Assembly (NCBI RefSeq): GCF_018332655.1
Contig: NZ_BOQL01000080.1
Span: forward strand, 1 to 64,000
Direction of reading: 5' to 3'
Length of the DNA: 64,000 nucleotides
Source of the DNA: Actinoplanes auranticolor
GTDB taxonomy: Bacteria; Actinomycetota; Actinomycetes; Mycobacteriales; Micromonosporaceae
Of this stretch, positions 1-7,597 are shown piece after piece. The notes below the pieces were generated by a model. The model worked only from the letters and a program-made list of their open reading frames with translations. It ran no database searches and was not told where the DNA came from. Numbering within the stretch: the stretch's first letter is position 1; each line of letters starts with the position of its first letter. The position numbers and the translations under genes are program-made.

Positions 1-657
1 CAGCCCGGCCGACCCCCACTGCCCGGCCCTCCGCGACCTCGCGCCCCGACCGCAGCCCGGCCGGCTCACTGAATGGCCTTCCGATGAAGTCGCGCACGAC
101 GGTATACAGGGGACCCTTGCCGCCGTTGCGGCGCTTCCGCCGACCATCGAGCCCAGGCGGCCGTCCACGCGAGCCCACGCAGCAGTCGGCCGGCCACGCG
201 CGATCGCGCAGCATCGAGCCGATCGGCGCGATCCCGCCTCACCCGACCTGCACTGGCGATGTCCACACCGGGCTCTCGCTCGACCGGTGCGCGGGTGGGA
301 CTCACCCGCCGTCACCTTGGGAATTTCGCGGCGCTCTGCGGCGCCCAGGCCGACCTTCGCGCTTGGCCGCGTCCGCCCGGCGGCGTGGCAGCCACCACTC
401 ACATCTCGCGGCGTCGCGGCCACCACTCACGTCGGCGGCGGAGATCTCGTCCTCGACGCGGGCGAGGCAGACCAGCCAGACAGCCCGCGGGGTTCCTGCC
501 ATCACCCACATCCCGCGGGGTCCCGGCCACCACTAACCCCGGCAGCCTCGGGCCGAGGGCCCGGGGTACCCCAGCCATAGCGGCCCCGGCCAGCACAAAA
601 CCCCGACCCGCGCCGCTTCGAGCAAGGCTCGACGACGCAGGCCGCATCAGCCACCGA
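1..657. other. Non-coding stretch without a supportable gene
   Basis: Open frames exist in several registers, but none gives a recognisable protein; their translations are low-complexity Arg/Pro/Ser strings typical of read-through in GC-rich DNA. The DUF397 gene stops at 658, so the stretch lies downstream of it. The only structure I see is the pair of degenerate repeats at 391-539. A gene remnant entering from the left edge cannot be excluded. Confidence 0.5.
391..539. repeat. Degenerate direct repeats around GCCACCACTCAC
   Basis: A two-part unit occurs twice. At 391 and 419 the 12-mer GCCACCACTCAC (419 preceded by an extra G) is separated by about 28 bases; at 498 and 525 the related GCCATCACCCAC and GCCACCACTAAC have the same spacing and a similar filler (CGCGGCGTCGCG versus CGCGGGGTCCCG). 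The two composite units are about 107 bases apart. Function unknown; it may be residue of an old duplication in non-coding DNA. Confidence 0.45.
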
Positions 658-858
658 TCAGCCGAGGTCGAATTCCTCCCCGCGTACCCCGCGCAGGAAG
701 TCCTGGAAGGTCTCGCGGCTGAAGGACAGCACCGCCCCCTCCGGGTTCTTGGAGTCGCGGAGATGGATCGCCTGCGGGCCGGCGCTCACTTCGACACAGT
801 TGCCGCTCGAGCTGCGCTTGCTCTTGCGCCACTGATGGACCTCGTCGGGCGTGTTCAT
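658..858 (-). CDS. DUF397 domain-containing small protein
   Basis: A 66-residue cytoplasmic protein that is essentially one DUF397 domain: a W-R-K-S start (residues 10-13), the G-N-C-V-E-V block (19-24), R-D-S-K (34-37) and an aromatic F-x-x-F-L-x-G-V tail. Members are usually encoded beside XRE-DUF5753 regulators in actinomycetes (the whiJ/abaA-type loci of Streptomyces) and are thought to act as their partner or antagonist. Here the gene is divergent from such a regulator at 1056. The ATG start is preceded by GGAGG at a 6-base spacing. The family is clear; the biochemical role is not established. Confidence 0.9.
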   Translation of the reverse strand: MNTPDEVHQWRKSKRSSSGNCVEVSAGPQAIHLRDSKNPEGAVLSFSRETFQDFLRGVRGEEFDLG

Positions 859-998
859 CCGGCCTCCAGCTATATAAAGACGCCGGGCGCGCTAGGCGCC
901 CTGGCTGATAAGTCAATATTTTACGTTTCGTCCCCATCTGACCCGGAACGAACGCCAGCAAAACAGGATGCTAGACCATGCTGGTGCAAGCGTCCAGT

Positions 999-1010
999 TG
1001 CAAATTGCAC
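999..1010. promoter_or_regulatory. Candidate operator, palindrome TGCAAATTGCA
   Basis: TGCAA-A-TTGCA is a perfect palindrome just upstream of the XRE-DUF5753 gene and between it and the divergent DUF397 gene. A near copy, TGCAAAATGCAC at 2333-2344, lies upstream of the second DUF5753 gene, which suggests a shared regulator-binding site. Binding is inferred from position and repetition only. Confidence 0.5.
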
Positions 1011-1055
1011 TAGGGTGGAGGCGTTCCTCGATTGCCGACGTCACCGGAGTTGATC

Positions 1056-1928
1056 ATGACCGAGCCGGTCGGCCCAGCCATCGCGCGCCTGCGGCTGCAC
1101 ACCTATCTGCGGGAGCGCCGGGAGGCACAGGGGCACACCGCTTCGGCTGTGGCCCGCAAGATGCGGTGGTCGCAGAGCAAGCTCAACCGCATCGAGAACG
1201 GTGTCGTCACGATCCAGCCGATCGAGGTCAAAGCTCTCCTCGAGTTCTACGACGTGCAGGATCCGGCCGAGGTCGAGCGGCTCATGGACCTCTCCGAGAT
1301 CTCCCGGGAGCGCCGGTGGTGGCGCGAGGAGAAGCTCTCGCAGGAGTTCAAGGACTTCGTCGCCTTCGAGAGCGAGGCCTCCGGCCTGTACGGCTACTTC
1401 GCCCTGTTCATCCCCGGCCTGCTGCAGACCCCCGCCTACGCCAAGGCGCTCAGCTCGCCGGTGATCAAGGAGGCGGTCGCCGACTCCACCGGCATGAACC
1501 TGACCGAGGTCCGGCGCAAGCGTCAGGAGACCCTGTTCGACCGGCTCGACAGCAGCCGGCCTCCGGTGCTGAACATGGCCGTGGACGAGGCCGTACTCCT
1601 GCGCCCGGTCGGCGGGGCCGAGGTGATGGCCGCCCAGTTGGACCACCTGCTCGCCGTCTCCAAGCGACCGAGCGTGCACCTCACCGTGGTCCCGCTCGAG
1701 CTGGGTGCCCACGGCGGGCTGGGCGGCACGTTCGAGCTGCTCGAGTTCGCCGGCCGCGAGGACGACGACGTGGTCTTCATCGAGACCCCGGCGGACGACT
1801 TCCTGCTCACCGACAAGACCAAGACGGAGACCTTCCGCAAGATCATGGACGATCTGCTCTCCTCCGGACTGTCCGGCGAGCACGCCACCGACGAGATCGC
1901 CCGGGCCCGCCGGCGCCTGAAGGTCTGA
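1056..1928 (+). CDS. XRE-family HTH regulator with DUF5753 domain
   Basis: A 290-residue cytoplasmic regulator. Residues about 9-65 form an XRE helix-turn-helix (R-L-R-x-x-L-R-E-R-R-E, then S-Q-S-K-L-N-R-I-E-N-G), and the remainder is the DUF5753 domain with its P-G-L-L-Q-T-P-A-Y-A and D-E-A-V-L-x-R-P-V-G-G motifs. Such proteins pair with DUF397 proteins and control development or antibiotic production in Streptomyces; some are annotated as Scr1-type antitoxin-like regulators. I start at ATG 1056 because GGAG lies 7 bases upstream; an in-frame TTG at 1032 with GGAGG 10 bases upstream would add eight residues. The palindrome at 999-1010 is a plausible autoregulatory site. Confidence 0.92.
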   Translation: MTEPVGPAIARLRLHTYLRERREAQGHTASAVARKMRWSQSKLNRIENGVVTIQPIEVKALLEFYDVQDPAEVERLMDLSEISRERRWWREEKLSQEFKDFVAFESEASGLYGYFALFIPGLLQTPAYAKALSSPVIKEAVADSTGMNLTEVRRKRQETLFDRLDSSRPPVLNMAVDEAVLLRPVGGAEVMAAQLDHLLAVSKRPSVHLTVVPLELGAHGGLGGTFELLEFAGREDDDVVFIETPADDFLLTDKTKTETFRKIMDDLLSSGLSGEHATDEIARARRRLKV

Positions 1929-1933
1929 CCGGC

Positions 1934-2236
1934 TCACGGGAACGGTGAGCGGTTGATCTCCAGGGCCCGGATCAGCGCGCGGCGGACCCGCTCGAACCGG
2001 GCCCGGTCGGCGGTGCCGAAGAGGACCACCTCCGCGCCCCGGTGCACGGCGCGGATCTCGCGCCAGCGGGGGCCGCGCCCGGTGTCGAGCACGACGGCGA
2101 CGTCCGCCAGGTCGGGGATCCGGTAGCGCGCAGCCGGCGTCTGGACGTACCAGCTGGTGACGATGATGTGGCGGTCGGCGTAGTAGACGGCCCAGCCACA
2201 TCGAGGGGTGCTCGGGGAAGTGCGGTCGATCGACAT
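1934..2236 (-). CDS. DUF6232-like small protein
   Basis: A 100-residue protein lying convergent to the XRE gene (stops 5 bases apart) and divergent from the HTH-less paralogue. The pattern Y-Y-A-D-R-H-I-I-V-T-S-W-Y-V followed by Y-R-I-P-D-L-A-D-V resembles the N-terminal part of actinobacterial DUF6232 proteins, but the membrane segments usual in that family are absent, so this is a short soluble version or a distant relative. The ATG is preceded by AAGGGG at a sensible distance. Function unknown; its position between the two DUF5753 genes suggests membership of the same accessory island. Confidence 0.6.
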   Translation of the reverse strand: MSIDRTSPSTPRCGWAVYYADRHIIVTSWYVQTPAARYRIPDLADVAVVLDTGRGPRWREIRAVHRGAEVVLFGTADRARFERVRRALIRALEINRSPFP

Positions 2237-2332
2237 CTGGGGTCCCCTTACTTCGATCCTGCCTCCGATTGTCCCTGGAAATTTCCGGACAGCAACAGTC
2301 TGATCACAAATTTCTAACGGCTAAGCGCTATC

Positions 2333-2344
2333 TGCAAAATGCAC
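2333..2344. promoter_or_regulatory. Second copy of the TGCAAA(A/T)TGCAC motif
   Basis: TGCAAAATGCAC differs by one base from the motif at 999-1010 and lies in the 294-base gap between the divergent DUF6232-like gene and the HTH-less DUF5753 gene. A possible -10 box TAGAGT follows at 2378-2383. Together they look like a promoter controlled by the intact XRE regulator next door. Confidence 0.45.
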
Positions 2345-2394
2345 CCACGGTCGACCGCCGGGGGATCATCGCCCGGTTAGAGTCTGGGAGAACG

Positions 2395-2430
2395 ATGAGC
2401 GCGCCGATTCGGCTTCGTCGTTTATCGTGA
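2395..2430 (+). pseudogene. Leader ORF, possible remnant of a lost HTH start
   Basis: ATG at 2395, preceded by GGGAG, opens a frame of only eleven residues (MSAPIRLRRLS) before TGA. Its sequence resembles the first residues of the intact regulator at 1056 (PAIARLRLHTYL), and it sits where the HTH part of the paralogue at 2531 should begin. I read it as a leftover of a deleted or decayed HTH segment; it could instead act as a leader peptide. The match is short, so confidence is modest. Confidence 0.35.
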
Positions 2431-2530
2431 GGACACAGTCGAGAAACTGAACTTCCCTTCAGGAGGGAGCGGCTCCCATCCAGCTCAGGACGACGGCGTA
2501 GTCGGACCTCACCCGTGGAAGAGGCTCGTC

Positions 2531-3247
2531 ATGTCAGAACCCACCGGACCGGCACCCGCGCGCGATCGGCTCCTGGCCCCGCTGCGCGAGCTGCGAGATT
2601 CTCTGAGGCTGTCGTCCGATCACCGGCATCGGGACAGCGACTGGTGGGCGCTCCACCGGTTCACCCCTGAATATCCCCGTTTCCTCGAGCACGAGTACCG
2701 AGCCGCCCGGATCGGCGTGTGCCAGCCGCTGGTCGTGCCCGGCATCCTGCAGACGCCCGCGTACGCCCGGGCGGCCACCGCCGCCATCACCGGCCGGGCC
2801 CCCGACGATCCCGCCACTCTGGCCCGCGTCGAGGTACGCCTGGGCCGCCGGTACGACCTGCTCGACCGGATGTCCGGTGTGGACCCACCGCGGCTGACCG
2901 TGGTGCTGGACGAGAGTGTCCTGCGCCGGCCGGTCGGTGGCGTCGATGTCCTGCGCGATCAGCTGGCGGACCTGCTCTACCTGGGTGAGCTGACGACGGT
3001 GACGCTGATCGTCAAGCCGACCGCGGACGGCGCGCATGCCGGCCTGGGCGGCTACTTCGAGCTCCTGCAGTTCGCCGACGACAGCGCCGAAGTGCTCTTC
3101 CTGGAGTCGACCGCGACCGACTCGCTGCTGACCGGCGCGGAGGCGGCCAGGCCGTACAGCGACTGCCTCGACCGGCTGCTGTCCGGCACCGACGGCAACG
3201 CCGCGGCCCTGACCACCATCCGGGAGATCCTCGGCGACCTGGCCTAG
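2531..3247 (+). CDS. DUF5753-only protein lacking the HTH domain
   Basis: A 238-residue paralogue of the regulator at 1056. It starts directly before the DUF5753 domain (P-G-I-L-Q-T-P-A-Y-A-R, D-E-S-V-L-R-R-P-V-G-G, G-L-G-G-Y-F-E-L-L) and has no helix-turn-helix. The ATG at 2531 has GAAGAGG 6 bases upstream, so the short form is well set for translation. A domain without DNA contacts could act as a decoy partner or dominant-negative form of the intact regulator, or bind the same DUF397 partner; that is inference. Its TAG stop interlocks with that of the alcohol dehydrogenase through the shared CTAG at 3244-3247. Confidence 0.85.
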   Translation: MSEPTGPAPARDRLLAPLRELRDSLRLSSDHRHRDSDWWALHRFTPEYPRFLEHEYRAARIGVCQPLVVPGILQTPAYARAATAAITGRAPDDPATLARVEVRLGRRYDLLDRMSGVDPPRLTVVLDESVLRRPVGGVDVLRDQLADLLYLGELTTVTLIVKPTADGAHAGLGGYFELLQFADDSAEVLFLESTATDSLLTGAEAARPYSDCLDRLLSGTDGNAAALTTIREILGDLA

Positions 3248-4329
3248 AAGACCACGACCGAACGGGCTCCCTCGCCCCGGGCCATCCGGTCGAAGGCCGC
3301 CGGTACGGCCGCGAGCGCGATCCGGTCGGTGATCAGGTGGTCCAGCTTCAGCGCGCCCGAGAGCACGTCCTGCGCCAGCGCCGGCACCTCGAGGTCCGGG
3401 TCCGACGAGCCGTAGACCGAGGCCCGCAGCGTACGGGCGCTGGAGAAGATGTCCAGGGCGCTCAGTTCCACCATGTCGTCCGCCCGGCCCATGCCGACCA
3501 CCGTCACCTGGCCACCGCGGCGGGTCGCCCGCCACGCCGCCCGGATGGTCGCCGCCCGGCCCACGCACTCGAAGGCGTGGTCGGCGCCGAGCCGGTCCGT
3601 GCGCGACCGGATGTCCTTGGAGAGGTTCTCCGAGGAGACCACGAAGTCGGTCGCCCCCGCGGCTTCGGCCAGCGCCTTCTTGGCCTCCGACACGTCCACC
3701 GCGATGACCGTCGCGGCACCGGCGGCCCGGGCCGCCGCGACCACCGACAGACCCACCCCGCCGAGGCCGATCACCACGACCGAATCACCTTCGGCGACCC
3801 GCGCGGTGTTGCGCACCGCGCCGGTGCCGGTCAGCACCGCGCAGCCCAGCAGGGCAGCGCTTTCCCAGGCCAGTTCGTCCGGTACGGGGATGACCGCCTT
3901 CTCCGGCACCACGACCTGCTCGGCGAACGCGCCCAGCCCCAGCGTCACGTGCACCGGCGCGCCGTCGAGCGTGCTGCCGTTCTCCAGCGCCGCGATGTTC
4001 GCCGTGGAGCACAGCCACGGCTCCCCGTGGGTGCAGAACCAGCACTCGCGGCAGGGCGGCGACCAGTTCAGCGCCACGTGGCCGCCCTCGCGTACCCGGG
4101 TCACCCCGGCGCCGGCCTCCATCACCTCGCCGGCGGCCTCGTGCCCGAGGACCAGCGGGTGCGGCGGGCTCAGCGTGCCGTTCACCATGGACAGGTCGGA
4201 GTGGCACACGCCGGCCGCGCGTACGCGGATGCGGACCTGGCCGGGACCGACCTCGGGCAGGCGCAGCTCCTCGACCGCGGGAGCCGTGCCGGCCGCCCGG
4301 ACGACCAGGGCCTTGATGTATGGGGTCAC
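3244..4329 (-). CDS. Zinc-dependent alcohol dehydrogenase (MDR family)
   Basis: A 361-residue NAD(P)-linked medium-chain dehydrogenase. Catalytic zinc ligands are C42, H63 and C163; the structural zinc loop has C93, C96, C99 and C107; the Rossmann motif GLGGVG is at 188-193 with D212 after strand two, favouring NAD. The overall pattern resembles the class III/AdhB-like branch used for aldehydes, long alcohols or thiol adducts. It starts at GTG 4329, whose GTGA overlaps the stop of the aldehyde dehydrogenase gene, so translation is coupled. As last gene of the TetR-aldehyde dehydrogenase operon it probably interconverts an alcohol with the aldehyde oxidised by its neighbour. The substrate is not deducible. 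Confidence 0.93.
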   Translation of the reverse strand: MTPYIKALVVRAAGTAPAVEELRLPEVGPGQVRIRVRAAGVCHSDLSMVNGTLSPPHPLVLGHEAAGEVMEAGAGVTRVREGGHVALNWSPPCRECWFCTHGEPWLCSTANIAALENGSTLDGAPVHVTLGLGAFAEQVVVPEKAVIPVPDELAWESAALLGCAVLTGTGAVRNTARVAEGDSVVVIGLGGVGLSVVAAARAAGAATVIAVDVSEAKKALAEAAGATDFVVSSENLSKDIRSRTDRLGADHAFECVGRAATIRAAWRATRRGGQVTVVGMGRADDMVELSALDIFSSARTLRASVYGSSDPDLEVPALAQDVLSGALKLDHLITDRIALAAVPAAFDRMARGEGARSVVVF

Positions 4330-5726
4330 CGCTGAATCGCTTTCGTCTGCTGGAACTCGCTGAGGCCGTACGCGCCGAGCTCGCGCCCGATGCCGGACTG
4401 CTTGTAGCCGCCGAAGGGGGCGACCGGGTTGAACGAGCCGCCGTTCACGTCGACCGCGCCCGTCCGCATCCGGCGGGCCACGGCCAGCGCCCGGTCCGGC
4501 GAGCCCCAGACGCCACCGGCCAGACCGTACTTCGAGTTGTTGGCGATCTCCACCGCGTGGTCGTCGTCGTCGAACGGGATGATCGACAGGACCGGGCCGA
4601 AGACCTCCTCCTGGGCCAGCTCGCTGGCCGGGTCGACGTCCGCGAAGACGGTCGGCGCGACGAAGTAGCCCTTGTCCGGGACTGCGGCGTCGCCGGCCAC
4701 CTGCCGCGCGCCGGCGCGGGCGATGAAGCCCCTCACCCGTTCGCGCTGGGCCGCGGACACCAGCGGCCCGAGCCGGGTGCCCTCGTCGAACGGGTCACCG
4801 GTGGTGTACGCCGACGCGGCCGCCGCGGCGAGCTCGACCGCGGTGTCGTAGTGGCTGCGGTGCACCAGCATCCGGGTCCACGCCGTGCAGGTCTGGCCGG
4901 AGTTGAGGAAGGCGTTGCCCACCCCCACCTTGACCGCCTTGGTGAGGTCGGCATCATCGAGGATCACGTTGGCCGACTTGCCACCGAGCTCCAGGGCGAC
5001 CCGGGCGATCCGGTCGGCCGCGGCGTGCGTGATCGCCCGCCCGGTGGCCGTCGAGCCGGTGAACGACACCATGTCCACGTCCGGGTGCCCGGCGATCGCC
5101 GCACCCACCACCGGCCCGGTGCCGGGCACCAGGTTGAGCACGCCCGGCGGCAGCCCGGCCTCGTCGGCCGCGTCGATCAGCAGGTACGCCACCAGCGGCG
5201 TCAGCTCACTGGGCTTGAGCACCACTGTGCAGCCGGCGGCCAGCGCGGCGGACACCTTGGCCACGACCTGGTGCAACGGGTAGTTCCACGGGGTGATCGC
5301 CCCGACCACTCCGACCGGCTCGTGCACGATCAGGGAGTTGCCGATCGTCTCCTCCGGCACCGGCTGGACGGCCAGGTCGGCGTACCCCCGGAGGACCGCG
5401 AGCGGCAGTCCTGCCTGGACCGCCTTCGCGACCTTGAGCGGCGTGCCCAGCTCGAGCCCGACGGTGCGGGCGATGTCGCCCGCGCGGGCGGCGAGCGCCT
5501 CGTGCAGCTTGCCCAGCACGGCACCGCGCTCGGCCATCGGCGTGTCGGCCCAGCCGGGGAAGGCCGCCCGGGCCGCCGCGACAGCCCGGTCCACGTCCTC
5601 GGCGGTGCCGGCGGGCACGTGACCGAGGATCTCCTCGGTCGCCGGGTTCTCCACCGGGATGGTCTCGGAGCCGGACGAGGCCGTCCAGGCCCCGCCGAGG
5701 TAGATCCGGTCGCGGGAGAGGGTCAT
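4326..5726 (-). CDS. NAD(P)-dependent aldehyde dehydrogenase
   Basis: A 466-residue cytoplasmic aldehyde dehydrogenase of normal family length. The oxyanion-hole asparagine is N148 (P-W-N-Y-P), the general base E246 (L-E-L-G-G-K), and the nucleophile C280 (S-G-Q-T-C); the F-T-G-S cofactor loop and the C-terminal P-F-G-G-Y-K-Q-S-G-I-G-R-E motif are intact. It oxidises an aldehyde to the acid; the acyl-CoA ligase of the divergent operon could then activate that acid. I start at ATG 5726, which overlaps the TetR stop by ATGA; the same frame stays open further upstream, but that part lies antisense to nothing conserved and overlaps TetR. Substrate unknown. Confidence 0.95.
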   Translation of the reverse strand: MTLSRDRIYLGGAWTASSGSETIPVENPATEEILGHVPAGTAEDVDRAVAAARAAFPGWADTPMAERGAVLGKLHEALAARAGDIARTVGLELGTPLKVAKAVQAGLPLAVLRGYADLAVQPVPEETIGNSLIVHEPVGVVGAITPWNYPLHQVVAKVSAALAAGCTVVLKPSELTPLVAYLLIDAADEAGLPPGVLNLVPGTGPVVGAAIAGHPDVDMVSFTGSTATGRAITHAAADRIARVALELGGKSANVILDDADLTKAVKVGVGNAFLNSGQTCTAWTRMLVHRSHYDTAVELAAAAASAYTTGDPFDEGTRLGPLVSAAQRERVRGFIARAGARQVAGDAAVPDKGYFVAPTVFADVDPASELAQEEVFGPVLSIIPFDDDDHAVEIANNSKYGLAGGVWGSPDRALAVARRMRTGAVDVNGGSFNPVAPFGGYKQSGIGRELGAYGLSEFQQTKAIQR

Positions 5727-6370
5727 GTCAGGCTCCCTTTCAGCGGGTCCAGTCGCGCCTTGAGCGCGTCCAGGCCGGTCAGGACGGTTTCCAGGCCGAG
5801 AGCGAACGCGCCTTCGTCGACGCTGCGCCGGTGTTCGGCCAGCAGGTGGGCGTCGCGCAGGTGCGGGTAGCGCTCGGCGTACAGCTGGGGGTCCTCGTCG
5901 AAGCCTAGGGCGAACGAGCCCAGGGCCGCACCGGTGACCAGATAACGCATGACCGCGCCGATGTGGGTGGCCCGGGCCGGCGGCCAGCCGGCGGCGATGA
6001 GACCGCCGTAGACCGTGTCGGCCATGGCCAGCGCGGCGGGCCGGCGGCCGGGTCCGTGGGCCAGGACGGGCACGATGTTCGGGTGCGCGGAGAGCTCCGC
6101 GTGGTACGAGTACGCCCAGAGCCGGAGCGCCTCCCGCCAGTCGTGGCTGCCGAAGAAGGAGACGTCCACCCGGGCCACCACCGCGTCGGCGACCGCGTCC
6201 AGGATCTCGGCCTTGGTCGGGAAGTGGTTGTAGAGCGACGGGCCGGCCACGCCCAGCTCGGTGGCGAGCCGGCGCACGGAGACGGCCTCGAGTCCTTCGG
6301 CGTCGACCAGCTGGCCGGCCACCTCGACGATCCGCTCGCGGCTGAGCAGGGTGTGCCGGGGGCGGGCCAT
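5723..6370 (-). CDS. TetR-family transcriptional repressor
   Basis: A 215-residue regulator with an N-terminal TetR helix-turn-helix (residues about 10-56, with V-R-R-L-A-T-E-L-G-V and S-L-Y-N-H-F) and a TetR_C-type ligand domain. The ATG is preceded by AGGAG at 7 bases. It heads the operon with the aldehyde and alcohol dehydrogenases and diverges from the acyl-CoA dehydrogenase gene 54 bases away. The gap holds the palindrome AAAACT-N9-AGTTTT, so it probably represses both directions and responds to a fatty acyl or aldehyde metabolite; the ligand is inference. Confidence 0.92.
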   Translation of the reverse strand: MARPRHTLLSRERIVEVAGQLVDAEGLEAVSVRRLATELGVAGPSLYNHFPTKAEILDAVADAVVARVDVSFFGSHDWREALRLWAYSYHAELSAHPNIVPVLAHGPGRRPAALAMADTVYGGLIAAGWPPARATHIGAVMRYLVTGAALGSFALGFDEDPQLYAERYPHLRDAHLLAEHRRSVDEGAFALGLETVLTGLDALKARLDPLKGSLT

Positions 6371-6395
6371 TTAACGCTCCTGAAACTCTGGACGG

Positions 6396-6420
6396 CACAA
6401 AACTTACACCGCTAGTTTTA
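6396..6420. promoter_or_regulatory. TetR operator candidate and leaderless promoter
   Basis: AAAACT (6399-6404) and AGTTTT (6414-6419) form an inverted repeat with a 9-base spacer in the middle of the divergent promoter region. Its right arm overlaps TAGTTT (6413-6418), a -10 box that ends 6 bases before the GTG of the acyl-CoA dehydrogenase gene, so bound repressor would cover the promoter. On the other strand TAAGTT can serve as the -10 for the TetR operon. Confidence 0.55.
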
Positions 6421-6424
6421 GCAC

Positions 6425-7597
6425 GTGGACTTTCAACTCAGCGACGAGGAGCGGGCCGTTCGCGACACCGCCCGCCAATTCATCACCCGCGAGGTCATGC
6501 CGCTCGAGCAGGAAGCTCTGCGGCGCGAGCGCAACCATCAACCCGGGCTGGACCGCAGCGAGCTGCGCGAGTTGCAGCTCAAAGCCAAGAAGTTCGGCTT
6601 CTGGGGCCTGTCGACCCCCGAGGAGTACGGCGGCATGGACCTCCCCGCGGTCCTGCAGTCGCTGATCTGGACCGAGGTCGGCCGCACGTTCGTGCAGTTC
6701 AAGTTCGGCGGCGAGGCCGACAACATCCTGTATTACGCCAACGACGCGCAAAAGGCCGAGTACCTGGTGCCGACCATCGAGGGCGACCGGATCTCCTGCT
6801 TCGCGATCACCGAGCCGGGCGCCGGCTCGGACGCGGCCAACATCAAGCTCAGCGCCCGCCAGGACGGTGACGACTGGGTTCTCAACGGCGAGAAGACGTT
6901 CATCACCAACGGCAACGACGCGGACTTCGTCATCGTCGTGGCGGTCACCGACAAGGAGAAGGGCGTACGCGGCGGCGGCACGACCGCCTTCCTGGTCGAC
7001 CGGGACATGGGCTGGCGCTCGGAGTTCATCCAGACCATGGGCGAGGGCGGCCCGGCCGCGCTGATCTTCGACAACGTCCGGGTGCCCGCGCGCAACATCC
7101 TCGGTGAGATCGGCCAGGGTTTCGAACTGGGCATGAAGTGGATCGGCAAGGGTCGCTACCTGATCCCGTCGAACGCGGTGGGCATCGCCGAGCGGGCCCT
7201 GGGCATGGCGATCGAGTACGCCAACACCCGCGAGACCTTCGGCCGCACGATCGGCTCCAACCAGGCCATCCAGTGGATGATCGCCGACTCCGAGGTCGAG
7301 CTGGAGGCGGCCCGCTGGCTGATCCTCAAGGCCGCCTGGACGGTGGACCAGGGCTGGGACCCCCGGCACGCGTCCTCAATGGCCAAGCTCTACGGCGCCA
7401 ACATGGTCAACAACGTGGTGGACCGGGTCATGCAGATCCACGGCGGCATGGGCTACACCCGCGAGCTGCCGATCGAGCGCTGGTACCGCCAGGTCCGGCT
7501 GATGCGGATCTACGAGGGCACCGACGAGATGCAGCGCCTGATCATCTCCCGCGGCCTGCTGCGCGGCTACACCAAGATCGGAGGGCACCTCGCATGA
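6425..7597 (+). CDS. Acyl-CoA dehydrogenase
   Basis: A 390-residue FAD enzyme of the acyl-CoA dehydrogenase family, catalysing alpha-beta desaturation of an acyl-CoA and passing electrons to ETF. It shows the flavin-contact block A-I-T-E-P-G-A-G-S-D, the R-E-T-F-G-R segment, Q-I-H-G-G-M-G-Y-T-R and the catalytic-base region Y-E-G-T-D-E near residues 363-368 (E364). The start is GTG 6425, 6 bases after TAGTTT, so the mRNA is probably leaderless. The stop overlaps the ATG of the acyl-CoA ligase gene. With the ligase and the divergent dehydrogenases it suggests catabolism of an unusual or branched carboxylic acid. Confidence 0.94.
   Translation: MDFQLSDEERAVRDTARQFITREVMPLEQEALRRERNHQPGLDRSELRELQLKAKKFGFWGLSTPEEYGGMDLPAVLQSLIWTEVGRTFVQFKFGGEADNILYYANDAQKAEYLVPTIEGDRISCFAITEPGAGSDAANIKLSARQDGDDWVLNGEKTFITNGNDADFVIVVAVTDKEKGVRGGGTTAFLVDRDMGWRSEFIQTMGEGGPAALIFDNVRVPARNILGEIGQGFELGMKWIGKGRYLIPSNAVGIAERALGMAIEYANTRETFGRTIGSNQAIQWMIADSEVELEAARWLILKAAWTVDQGWDPRHASSMAKLYGANMVNNVVDRVMQIHGGMGYTRELPIERWYRQVRLMRIYEGTDEMQRLIISRGLLRGYTKIGGHLA

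Noticed and set aside
4320..5870. A 516-codon plus-strand frame
   Set aside because: Antisense to the aldehyde dehydrogenase, which carries all catalytic residues.
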